Assembly: GCF_036417845.1 (NCBI RefSeq)
Contig: NC_090013.1
Span: 625,001-689,000, forward strand
Direction of reading: 5' to 3'
DNA from: Apteryx mantelli
Taxonomy: Eukaryota; Chordata; Aves; Apterygiformes; Apterygidae
DNA length: 64,000 nucleotides
Part shown: piece by piece, positions 33,444 through 43,800 of the stretch
How the letters are laid out: each line of letters begins with the position of its first letter
How positions within the stretch are numbered: the first letter of the stretch is position 1
The notes under the pieces: generated by a model
Seen by the model: only the letters and a program-made list of their open reading frames with translations
What the model was told of the DNA's origin: nothing
Database searches by the model: none
Made by a program: the position numbers and the translations under genes

Positions 33444-36400
33444 TCACGGGGTGGCGCTGGGCGCCAGGGAGGGCTGCTGGGGAGACGCGGAGTCAGCGCG
33501 GGACGGGGGCGCGGCGGGGCGCGGGGGGCCGCGGGCAGCGCACACACGTGCAGGGCGGGCGCTCTGCGCACGCGCGGACGGGGCTGCGCGGGGCGCGCAC
33601 ACATCGCACACGCGTCCGCAGCGCGCACACACGTTGCCCACGTGTACGGGGCGCACGCTGTGCATGCCCAGGGCTGCGCGGGGCCCACACGGATTGCACA
33701 CGCGTGCATGGGGTGCACACACGTTGCCCACGTGTACAGGGCGCACACTGTGCATGCACAGGGCTGCGCGGGGCATACACGGATTGCACACGCGTGCATG
33801 GGGCGCACACACATTGCCCACGTGTACAGGGCGTGCACTGTGCATGCACAGGGCTGCGCGGGGTACACGCATATCGCGCACGCGTGCACGGGGCACCCAC
33901 ATGCTGCTCATGTGTACAGGGCGCACGCTGTGCATGCACAGGGCTGTGCGGGGCACACACGCATTGCACATGCGTGCATGGGGCGCACGCATGTTGCACA
34001 CGTGTACAGGCTGCATACTGTGCATGCACAGGGCTACGCGGGGTGCGCCCGTATCACGCATGCGTGCACGGGGCACATGCGCGTTGCACACGTGTACAGG
34101 ACGCACACTGTGCATGCACAGGGCTGTGCGTGGTGTGCACGTACTGCACACGTGTGCACGGGGCGCACACACGCTGCTCACGTGTACAGGGCACACACTG
34201 TGCATGCACAGGGCTGTGCGGGGCACACACGGATTGCACACGCGTGCACGGGGCGCATGCACGTTGCACATGTGTACAGGGCTCACACTGTGCATGCACA
34301 GGGCTGCGCGTGCCGCGCACGTACTGCACACACGTGCATGGGGCGCACACACGTTGCCCACGTGCACAGGGCACACGCTGTGCGCGCACAGGGCTGCGCG
34401 GGGGGCACACCTGCCGCACGCGCGTGCAAAGCGCCAGGCATGCACCGCACACGCGTGCGCCGAGGCCACGTGCACCACGTGCCCGTGCAAAGCGCCCGCC
34501 CGCGGCCCCCCCCGCCCGCCCGCGGCACCGCTGCCCCTCACCGTCTCGGCGGGCTCCGGCTCGAGGCGCCGCGGGGCCGCGGGGGGGTCAGGGCTCGGCT
34601 CCTGCCTGTGCGACGGAGAGGGGGGAGGAGGGGGGGGGGTCAGCGCCGGCGCCAGGCCTCGGGGCGCCCCCCCATCCTGCCCCCCCCCCCCCCCGGCCCG
34701 GCTCCTCACCCCGACGGCCCCTCGGGCGCCTCGTGGTAGTCGCTGCCGCTGCTGCCGCCGCCGCTGCTGCTGCTGCCGCCGCTCTCCCCGTCCGAGCCGC
34801 TCCCAGCCCCGCTCGACTCCGACGCCAGCCTGGGGGGGGGGGGGAAGGGGGCACGGGCTGGGCTCCCCCCCTGGTCCCCTGTCGCCCTGCGACCCCCCCC
34901 CATTGCCCCCCAGGTTCCCCATTACAACCTCCCCCCCCCCCATGCAATTGCCCCCAGCCCTGTTGCCTCCAGCCCCCCAAATGCCCCATTACCCACCAAT
35001 TACTCCCAGGCCCGATTACGTCTCAATACTCCTGCAATTACCCCTGACCGCCCCCCCCAATTGCCCCCACTCCAGTTGCCCCAAGCCCAATTGCTCCTCA
35101 GTACTCCCTGCAATTGCCCCAACCACCTGAAATTACCCCCAACCCCCTGCAATTGCCCCCAACACCCCTGCTATTGTCTCAATCTCCCTGCAATTACCAA
35201 CTGCCCTGCAATCGCCCCCACCCCCTGCAATTGCCCCAACCGCCTGCAATTGCCCCCAACCCTCCAATAGCCCCAACTGCCTAGAATTGCCCCCAACTCC
35301 CCTGCAATTGCCCCCAACCCCCCTGCAATCACCCCCAACTCCCCTGCAATTGCCCCCAACCCTCCAATAGCCCCAACTGCCTAGAATTGCCCCCAACTCC
35401 CCTGCAATTGCCCCCAACCCCCCTGCAATCACCCCCAACTCCCCTGCAATTGCCCCCAACCCCCGTGCAATCACCCCCAATCTCCTACAATTGCCCCAAC
35501 ACCCCTACAATTACCCCAAATCCCTGTAATAGCCCCACCCCCCCTGCAATCACCCCCAATCCCCCTGCAATCGCCCCCAATCCCTGCAATTGCCCCAAAG
35601 CCCTATAATAGCCCCAACACCCCTGCAATTGCCCCAAACCCCTGCAATTGCCCCAACACCCCCGCAATCGCCCGACCCCCCCAGTCGCCCCGGCCCCCAC
35701 CTGTAGTCGCGGGCCGTGCTGGTGCCGGTGGCGGTGGCGGTGGCGGGTCCGGCGGGTCCTCGGGTGCGGGGGGCCGGGTGGGGGAGCGGGTGGGGGAGCG
35801 GGGGGGCCCCCGGGGGCTGCGATGCCCCCAGGCGGGCCCGGGCCTCGCGCAGATCGCCCAGGGCCCGGCGCAGCTGCCGCTCGAGCACGGCCACCCTGGC
35901 CGAGAGCGCCCGCACGGCCGGCGGCCCCAGCTCGCCCTCGGCCACCCCCACGGCCACGCTGCGGCGCCCGGCGCCCGGCGCCTCCGGCCCCACCGCCACC
36001 GAGCGCCGGCCGCGCGGCCCGCCGGAGCCGGAGCCGCCGGAGCCCGCGCCGAGGCCGCGCACGGAGCCCAGGCCAGACCTGGCGCCGATGCCGATGCTGT
36101 GGATGGAGCCGGTGGAGCCGATGCCGGAGCCGGGAACGGGGCCGGCGAAGCCGATGCCGATGCCGGCCAGGAAGCCGGTGGAGCTCATGCTGATGCCAGA
36201 CATGGGGCTGAGGCCGATGACGTCGATGGAGCTGCTGGAGCCGAGGCCGACGCCGGAGCCGGAGCCGAGGCCGATGCTGTCGATGGAGACGGTGGAGCCG
36301 ATGCCGATGTCGGGAACGGAGCTGGTGATGCCGGAACCGATGCCGATGCTAGACCTGGAGCCGATGCCGATGCCAAGCCTGGGGCCGATGCCGACGGCGT

Positions 36401-37595
36401 CGATGGAGCTGGCGGAGCCGATGCCGGACCCGGGGCTGATGCCGATGGCGTCGACGGAGCTGGTGGAGCCGACGCCGCGGCCGCCGTCGAGAGAGCCGAC
36501 GGTGGTGCTGTCGGAGCCGATGGTGCCGGTGTCGGAGGCGGTGTCGGAGGCGTCGAGGGCGTTGGAGGCGGCGTGGGCGCGGAGCTGGGCGAGCAGCTGC
36601 CGCTTCTCCTCCTGCAGCCGGGCCAGGCGGCCCTGCAGCGCCGGGATGGTTTTCACCTGCTCCTCGAGCTCCCGCAGCCGCCGCAGGGCCAGCGCCATCT
36701 GCTCCCGCACCAGCCGCAGCGGCCCGGGGCCCGGCGAGGCCGGCGTGCCGGCGCCCGAGCCGGGGCCCGGCGAGGCCAGCGCCGAGCAGCTGCCGCCGGG
36801 GCGGGCGCCCTCGTCCTGCAGGCGCCGGCGGGCGTCGCGCAGCGTGCGCTCCACGCGGGGGTCGCGGGGCGGCTCGGCCCCCGGCGCCCAGGAGCCGCGC
36901 CGCGGCCGCCGGCCCACCGCCACCCGCCGCAGCGTCAGCCCCTTCTCGATGGCCTCCACGTACTTGAGGAAGTCGAGGTCCAGGCGGTAGCCGTAGGCCG
37001 TCTCCAGCGAGTACGGCGGCTCCGGCATCCCCCCGGCCCCCGACGGAGCCGGCCCTGCGGCCGCACGGCGCGTCGGACTCAGGCGGCCGGGGGGGCGGCC
37101 GGAGCCCCGACCCACCCGGGACCCAGGCGTCCGGGGCCGGGGAACCCCCTCCCCATCCCACCGGGACCCAGGCATCCGGGGGCCGGGGAACCCCCTCCCC
37201 ATCCCACCGGGATCCAGGTGTCCAGGAAACTCCCTTCCCCATCCCACCCGGATCCAGGCGTCCGGGGACCAGGGAACACCCTCCCCATCCCACTGGGACC
37301 CAGGCGTCCGGGGGCCGGGGAACCCCCTCCCCATCCCACCGGGATCCAGGTGTCCAGGAAACTCCCTTCCCCATCCCACCCGGATCCAGGCGTCCGTCCC
37401 CCTCCCCATCCCACCTGGATCCAGGCGTCCGGGGGCCGGGGAACCCCCTCCCCATCCCACCGGGACCCAGGCGTCCAGGCCCCACCATCCCCAGAGCCTC
37501 CCCCCAGTCCCGCCCGGCGGGGGCCCAGGCGTCCGGCGGCTCCCCGCCCCGTCCCCACCTGGGAAGCCGGAGTCCCCGCGCAGCACCTGGGCCAT
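33444..37595 (-). CDS. KANK2: KANK2, KN-motif adaptor; ankyrin region not found
   Basis: KANK proteins link talin, liprins and kinesin KIF21 at adhesion sites. Exons in phase: 37595-37559 (begins MAQVL, as human KANK2), 37054-35701, 34829-34710, 34605-34542, and a possible last exon 33476-33444 with acceptor CCCCAG and end PSLAPSATP. Upstream of the start codon is an acceptor, so a non-coding first exon is expected. The KN motif ([20 protein letters not shown], then [12 protein letters not shown]) is closest to KANK2. A coiled coil follows ([19 protein letters not shown]), then about 130 residues of Ile-Gly-Ser-rich repeats (GIGS, SIDSIG) not in human KANK2, a second coiled coil ([13 protein letters not shown]), and an acidic/Ser block with YHEAPEG. 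The C-terminal ankyrin repeats that the family always has are absent between 34542 and LDLR. That space holds a 90-bp minisatellite. Either exons were lost in assembly or the gene is altered. KANK3 is a less likely identity. Confidence 0.8.
33571..34470. repeat. Strict 90-bp tandem repeat at the KANK2 3' end
   Basis: About ten copies of a unit containing CTGTGCATGCACAGGGCTG and CACACACGTTGCCCACGTG. The block TGCATGCACAGGGCTG recurs at 33661 and then every 90 bases exactly to 34381. Substitutions are common, but no length change occurs in nine intervals. Since 90 is a multiple of three, all frames stay open for hundreds of codons. On the KANK2 strand the frame is continuous with exon 34605-34542 and with the stop at 33444 (see findings). 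Confidence 0.9.
34860..35690. repeat. CAATTGCCCC minisatellite in a KANK2 intron
   Basis: The intron between exons 37054-35701 and 34829-34710 is a degenerate array of a 10-20 bp unit (CTGCAATTGCCCCCAAC), with a higher-order 100-bp period visible where CCTCCAATAG recurs at 35261 and 35361. It fills the intron almost from donor to acceptor. Confidence 0.85.
37060..37558. repeat. GGACCCAGGCGTCC array in the first coding intron of KANK2
   Basis: About 60-bp units built of CCCCATCCCACCGGGACCCAGGCGTCC and variants (GGATCCAGGTGTCC), filling the whole intron between 37559 and 37054. This is the leftmost array of the motif family that dominates 37-53 kb. Confidence 0.85.
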
Positions 37596-37599
37596 GTCG

Positions 37600-39060
37600 G
37601 CGTCGGCACCTGCGGATGGGGACGGGATCAGCGCGCGGGTCCGGCATGGGCGCGCGCACGAGGACGCGCGTGTGCAGGCAGGAGAGGGACGGGCTCCTGC
37701 CCCCTCTCCTCGCCCAGCCAGGAGGGGACCCAGGCGTCTGGGAGGGGACCCAGGCGTCCGGCTTCCCAGTCCGCCCCGCTCCCGCCCCCAGTGCCTGGGA
37801 GCGGGGAGAGGACCCAGGCGTCCGGGCTGCCGGCCAAGCGCCGCGTGGGGAGGGGGCTGGGTGCCCCCGGCTCTTCCGGGGCGGGCCCCATCCTCCTGCC
37901 CAGGGACCCAGGCGTCCGGGGCTCCCCGTTGCCTCCACCGCACCCCCCCCCCCGGAGCCGAGATGGACCCAGGCGTCCGGACCCAGCACGCAACTCCATT
38001 GGATTTTCCACCCCGGCAGCCCCGAGGCCGCGGTCGATGGGTCCTGCCCTGGCGCGAACATGGATGGGGACAAGGACGGCGGCCTCCGGCCCCTCCCAGT
38101 TCCCCTTTTCCGAAGAAACCTCGCAGCCAAGGGACTTTCCCTCGCCGCGGTCCCGCGACGGCAGCCTGGCACCGCCGCCCGGACGCCTGGGTCCCCCGGA
38201 GCTGCCGGGACCCGCGGCCCCAATCCAGTCCCGCGGGAACAGCCGGGGCCGGGCGGGGACCCAGGCGTCCGGGCGCGGCGCCCGCTCGGGGCCCAGATCC
38301 GCGGCCGCCCACAGCGGACGGGATCGGGGGGCTCCGACGGGGGCCAGGGTCCCCGGAGCCGCACGCGGGAGAGGGAGCCGCCCGGATGCCTCGGCTCCCC
38401 CGGACGCCTGGGCTCCCCCTCCGGCGCCTCCTTGGCCGCACATGGAAGCAATTAGGCCGCGGCTGCAGCTCCGGCTCCGCGGCCCCGAGCCCCCGCACTG
38501 CAGAGGCGGGACGGGACGGGAGGGAACGGGGGCGGCCATCGCCCCACGGCAACCATGGCCCTGGCGTGTTCCTCGCCCCACGGCGTCCATCGCCCCACGA
38601 CACCCATTGCCCCACATCGCCCATCGCCCCACGGCGCCCGGCTCCCTGCAGCACCCGTTGCCCCACGGCGCCTGTCACCCCATGACACCCGTTGCCCCAC
38701 ATCGCCCATCGCCCCACGGTGCCCATCGCCCCGGCGTCGGGGCTGGCCCTGCTCCTGCTCCCCCCCCCCCCCAGCCCAGAGGCCGCGGCGGATCCCAGTG
38801 TCTGGGCGGGAGGTCCCGGACGCCTGGGCCCTCCGTCGCGGCGGCCCCGCGGGCCCCCCCCGCTCCCGCCCCGGCGGCGAAAGCAGCGCCGGGCCCGGCC
38901 GGAGCCCCCCCGTGCCGCCCCGCGCCGCTACCTCCCGCTCCGCTGCCGCCGCCCCGCTCCGCTCCCGGCCCGGTCCCGGCCCCGGTCCCGGCTCCGGCCC
39001 CGCTCGGCTCCGCCGCGGCCCGGCCCGCCCCCGCTGCCGTCCGCCCCGCCCGGGGGAGGG
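37600..39060 (-). other. KANK2 5' flank, probable promoter and non-coding exon 1
   Basis: GC-rich sequence with scattered single copies of the GGACCCAGGCGTCC core in both orientations, a CGCCCCACGGCGCCC/CCGTTGCCCCA tandem at about 38535-38730, and at about 38850-39060 a CpG island rich in CCGCCCCGCTCC. The island is the best candidate KANK2 promoter. The exact first exon cannot be placed without transcript data. Confidence 0.45.
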
Positions 39061-39064
39061 CCGC

Positions 39065-39765
39065 GGCCGGACGCCTGGGTCCCTCCCGGACGCCTGGGTC
39101 CTTCCCGATTCCTGGTCCCCTCCCGCCCCGGACGCCTGGATCCCTCCCGGACACCTGGGTCCTTCCCGGACGCCTGGGTCCTTCCCGATTCCTGGTCCCC
39201 TCCCGCCCCGGGGAACGCCTGGGTCCCTCCCGGACGCCTGGGTCCTTCCCGATTCCTGGTCCCCTCCCGCCCCGGACGCCTGGGTCCCTCCCGGACGCCT
39301 GGGTCCTTCCCGATTCCTGGTCCCCTCCCGCCCCGGACGCCTGGGTCCTTCCCGGACTCCTGGGTCCCTCCCGGACTCCTGGTCCCCTCCCGCCCCGGAC
39401 GCCTGGGTCCTTCCCGGACACCTGGGTCCTTCCCGGCCACCTGGTCCCCTCCCGCCCCGGGACGCCTGGGTCCTTCCCGGACACCTGGGTCCCTCCCGGA
39501 CTCCTGGGTCCCTCCCGCCCCGGCCGCCTGGGTCCTTCCCGGCCGCCTGGTCCCCTCCCGCCCTGGACGCCTGGGTCCTTCCCGGACTCCTGGGTCCCTC
39601 CCGGATTCCTGGTTCCCTCCCGCCCCGGACACCTGGGTCCTTCCCAGACGCCTGGGTCCCTCCTGGACTCCTGGGTCCCTCCCGGACTCCTGGGCCCTTC
39701 CCGGACGCCTGGGTCCCTCCCAGACTCCTGGGTCCCTCCCGGACGCCTGGTCCCGGGGGCGCGGG
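39065..39765. repeat. GGACGCCTGGGTCC array upstream of KANK2
   Basis: Tandem units of about 20-40 bp, mostly CCCGGACGCCTGGGTCCTT or GGACTCCTGGGTCCCTC with the variant ATTCCTGGTCCCCTCCCG. Here the plus strand reads GGACGCCTGGG, the reverse of the array in the KANK2 intron. Confidence 0.9.
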
Positions 39766-39814
39766 ACCCTCGTGAGGCTGCAGCTTCCAGCGGGGGGGGG
39801 GGAGGGGGGGGAAG

Positions 39815-40235
39815 CAGTTAGAACCGTTAGAACCGTTAGAGTCGTTAGAACCGTTAGTACCGCGGGCGCCACGACAGCCGTCAGCGACATCAGGATCGTT
39901 AGCGGCGCCAGGATCGTTAGCGGCGTCAGGAGGATTAGTGGCGTCAGGACCGTTAGAGCCGTTAGAGCCGCCGCCGCAGCAGCCGGAGTCGTTAGAGGCC
40001 TCGGGGGTGTTAGGGGGCGTCAGGGCCATTAGCGACAGCAGGATCGTTAGAGCCGTTAGAGTCGTCAGGACCGTCAGCGGCGTCAGCGCCATCGGAGCCT
40101 TCGGGGCCATCGAGGTCCGTCGGAGCCGCTGGAGCGGCCGCCGTCGAGGGAGCCGCGACACCCGTTGGAGCCCTCAGAGGCGACAGGAGCGCAGGAACCG
40201 CCACAGCCGTCAGGGCGGCAGGAGCCGTTCGAAGC
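39815..40235. repeat. Degenerate CGTTAGAGC repeat
   Basis: Loose tandem of a 9-bp word (CCGTTAGAA, CCGTTAGAG, CCGTCAGCG) that becomes GTCGGAGCC/GTTGGAGCC to the right. On the minus strand it reads as repeated Asn-Gly-Ser codons in a long open frame. No gene is supported. It is not the TTAGGG telomere repeat. Confidence 0.7.
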
Positions 40236-40800
40236 GTCTAGAACCGTCGGGGCGGGGCCTCGGGCGTCACGAGGCGTCGGGGGCCGTGGGGGAGGGGCCG
40301 CTGGCGCCACGAAGCGTCTAGAACCGTCGGGGCGGGGCCGCTGGCGCCACGAGGCGTCGGGGGCCGTTGGGGGCGGGGCCCGCTGGCGCCACGAAGCGTC
40401 TAGAACCGTTGGGGCGGGGCCTCGGGCGTCACGAGGCGTCGGGGGCCGTTGGGGCGGGGCCGCTGGCGCCACGAAGCGTCTAGAACCGTCGGGGCGGGGC
40501 CTCGGGCGTCACGAGGCGTCGGGGGGCCGTTGGGGCGGGGCCGCTGGCGTCACGAGGCGTCGGGGGCCGTTGGGGCGGGGCCGTTGGCGCCGTGGGGCGT
40601 CGGGGGGCCGTGGGGGAGGGGCCGCTGGTGCCGTGGGGCGTCGGGGCCGTGGGGGAGGGGCCGCTGGTGCCGTGGGGTGTCGGGGGTCGTGGGGCCGTTG
40701 GGGCGGGGCCGCTGGCGCCGTGGGGGGGCGGCGCGGCGGGGCCGTTCGAAGCGGCGGCGGGGCCGTTGGCGGGGCCGTGGGGCGGCGGGGCCGTGGGGCG
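40236..40800 (+). promoter_or_regulatory. TSPAN16-like promoter built from repeated GC boxes
   Basis: Immediately upstream of the tetraspanin start codon are units of about 40-80 bp containing GGGGCGGGGC (a consensus Sp1/KLF site, about nine copies), CACGAGGCGTCGGGGGCCGT and AAGCGTCTAGAACCGT. It is a CpG island. As a promoter made of tandem GC boxes it could vary in strength with copy number, which is inference. Confidence 0.55.
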
Positions 40801-40814
40801 GCGGCGGCGGGACC

Positions 40815-43800
40815 ATGGCGTGGCGGCGGCGGTGGCGGCTGGCCCCGCTGCAGGGCGTGCTGCTCGCCGCCTGCGCCCTCATCGCCGTGAGCCCCGGGGG
40901 GGGGGGGGCCGGGGGGGGGGGGCCATGGGTCTGGGAGGGGCTATGGGGAACTGCAGGGCAGCCGTGGGGTCTGTGAAGGGCTGCGGGGGGGGCTGGGGGG
41001 GGTCTATGGGGTTTGGGGAGGGTCTGGGGGGCAGCTATGGCATCTATGAAGGGCTACGGGGTGGTTATGGGGTCTGGAGAAGACTATGGGGCAACTATAG
41101 GACTTATGAACCGTTACAGAGTGGTTATGGGGTCTGAAAGAGCTCTGGGGCAGCTAAGGAGGTTATGGGGTCTGGAGAAGACTATGGGGCAACTATAGGA
41201 CTTATGAACCGTTACAGAGTGGTTATGGGGTCTGAAAGAGCTCTGGGGCAGCTAAGGAGGTTATGGGTCTGGAGAAGACTATGGGGCAACTATAGGACTT
41301 ATGAACCGTTACAGAGTGGTTATGGGGTCTGAAAGAGCTCTGGGGCAGCTAAGGAGGTTATGGGGTCTGGGGGGGCAGCGAGGGGGTCTGTGAAGGGCTG
41401 CGGGGTGGCTATGGGGTCTATGGGGTTTGGGGGGCAGCTATGGGGTTTATGAAGGGCTGTGGGGTGGTTATGGGGTTTGGAGTGGACTACGGGGCGGCTA
41501 TGGAGTTTATGAAGGGCTACAGAGCGGTTATGGGTTCTGGAAGAGCTCTGGGGCAGCTAAGGGGGTTATGGGGTCTGGGAGGGCAAGTAGAGATTTATGA
41601 GGTCTGTGGAGGTCTATGGGGCGCCTATGGGGTCTGGGGGGGCTATGGGACGGCTCTGGGGTCTGTGAAGGGCTGCGGGGGGTCTGAGGGGGCCATGGGG
41701 TGCCTATGGGGTCTGGGGGGGACTATGGGGGGCTATGAAGGGCTGCGGGGGGGGTCCTAGGGGGTTTGGGGGGGCTATGGGACAGCTATAGGGTCTGTGA
41801 AGGGCTTGTAGGGGGTCTGAGGGGGTCATGGGGTACCTATAGGGTCTGGGAGGAACTATGGGGTGGTTATGGGGTCTCTGAAGGGCTGCAGTGGGGGGCT
41901 ATGGGGCCTGGGGGGGGGCTGTGGGGCGGCTAGGGGGGCTGTGGATCTGGGGGAGCTATGGGAGAGCTGCAGGGTGTCTTTGGGGTCTATAAAGGGCTAT
42001 AGGGGGATTAGAGGGTCTATGGGGGCTGGGGGGTGTCTGGGGGGCAGCTAGGGAGTCTCTGAAGGGCTGCGGGGGGGGCTGGGGGGTCTGGGGGGGCTAT
42101 GGGACAGCTATAGGGTCTGTGAAGGGCTGTGGGGGGTCTGAGAGGGTCATGGGGTACCTACAGGGTCTGGAGGAACTATGGGGTGGTTATGGGTCTCTGA
42201 AGGGCTGCAGTGGGGGGCTATGGGGCCTGGGGGGGGGCTGTGGGGCGGCTAGGGGGGCTGTGGATCTGGGGGAGCTATGGGAGAGCTGCAGGGTGTCTTT
42301 GGGGTCTATGAAGGGCTATAGGGGGACTAGAGGGTCTATGGGGGCTGGGGGGTGTCTGGGGGGCAGCTAGGGAGTCTCTGAAGGGCTGCGGGGGGGGGGC
42401 TGGGGGGTCTGGGGGGGGGAGGCTGTGGGGTCTATGGGGGGGCTATGAGGCTGGGGGGGGGGGCCATGGGGTTTATGGGGAGCTGTGGGGTCTGTGGGGC
42501 TGGGGGTGGCTGGGGAGGTCCGTAGGGTACTATGGGGGTCTGTGGGGCGGTTATGGGAGGATACGGGGGTCTGTGGGGTGGTTATGGGGGTCCATGAGGT
42601 GGCTCTGGGGGGCTCTGGGGGTCCGTGGGGTGGTTGTGGGGGTCCACGGGGGGGCTCTGGGGGCCCGGTGGGGGTCTGTGGGGCGGCTGTGGGGCGGCCG
42701 TGGGGCAGCACAGGCCAGGGGCCTGACGCCGCGGCCGCAGCTGGTGGGGGCTGGGGGCAGCTGTGGGGGGTCCGCAGGGGGCTCGTGGGGGGGTCCGATG
42801 GTGGGTTCTATGGTATGTGGTTACGGGGGTCCGTGGGGCAGCGCAGGCCAGGGGCTGACGCCGCGGCCGCAGCTGTGGGGCTGGGGGCAGCTGTGGGGGG
42901 TCCGCAGGGGCTCTGGGGGTCCGGGGGTGGTGGTTACGGGGGTCCGTGGGGCGGCGCAGGCCAGGGGCTGACGCGCGGCCGCAGCTGTGGGGCTGGGGGC
43001 AGCTGTGGGGGGTCCGCAGGGGGCTCTGGGGGTCCGGGGGGGTGGTTACGGGGGTCCGTGGGGCGGCGCAGGCCAGGGGCTGACGCCGCGGCCGCAGCTG
43101 TGGGGCTGGGGGCAGCTGTGGGGGTCCGCAGGGGGCTCTGGGGGTCCGGGGGGTGGTTACGGGGGTCCGTGGGGCGGCGCAGGCCAGGGGCTGACGCGCG
43201 GCCCGCAGCTGTGGGGCTGGGGGGCAGCTGTGGGGGGTCCGCAGGGGGCTCTGGGGGTCCGGGGGGTGGTTACGGGGGTCCGTGGGGCGGCGCAGGCCAG
43301 GGGCTGACGCGCGGCCCGCAGCTGTGGGGCTGGGGGCAGCTGTGGGGGGTCCGCAGGGGGCTCTGGGGGTCCGGGGGGGTGGTTACGGGGGTCCGTGGGG
43401 CGGCGCAGGCCAGGGGCTGACGCGCGGCCGCAGCTGTGGGGCTGGGGGCAGCTGTGGGGGGTCCGCAGGGAGGCCCTGGGGGTCCGGGGGGGTGGTTTAC
43501 GGGGGTCCGTGGGGCGGGCCGTGGGGCAGCCCAGAGCAGGGCTGACGCGCGGCCGCAGCTGTGGGGCTGGGGGCTGGCGGTGCTGGGGCTGTGGAGCCGC
43601 CTGGGGCAGCGGCTCCCTGGGGCGCGCGGCGGGGCGCCCGCTCCGTCCTCTTCGTGCACGCGGGCGACGCCTGCCTGGCCGCCGGCTGCGCCCTGGGGCT
43701 GGCGGGGGCCCGCGGGCGCCTGGGGGGCCTGGGCGCGCCGCCCCCGCCTCCTCCTCCTGGTACGGACACGGGGGGGGGATGTGGGGGGGGGGGACATGGG

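Noticed and set aside
32924-35130. Plus-strand open frames up to 707 codons
   Set aside because: They cross the LDLR 3' UTR, the 90-bp array and antisense KANK2 exons. They are open only because the repeat period is a multiple of three and stop codons are rare at this GC.
33444-37595. KANK3 as identity of the KN-motif gene
   Set aside because: The acidic Ser/Gly block resembles KANK3, but the MAQVL start, TLRRVAV after the KN motif and position beside LDLR favour KANK2.
35778-39821. Plus-strand frame of about 1350 codons
   Set aside because: Antisense to KANK2 exons and through GGACGCCTGGG arrays; low-complexity Ala/Gly/Pro/Arg composition, no domain.
39815-40010. Interstitial telomere repeat
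   Set aside because: The word is CGTTAGAAC/CGTTAGAGC, not TTAGGG.
42722-43558. Seven duplicated coding exons of the tetraspanin
   Set aside because: Each unit has only the acceptor and about 16-24 bases of exon start, without the rest of the exon or a donor, so they are repeat copies of the junction and not full exons.
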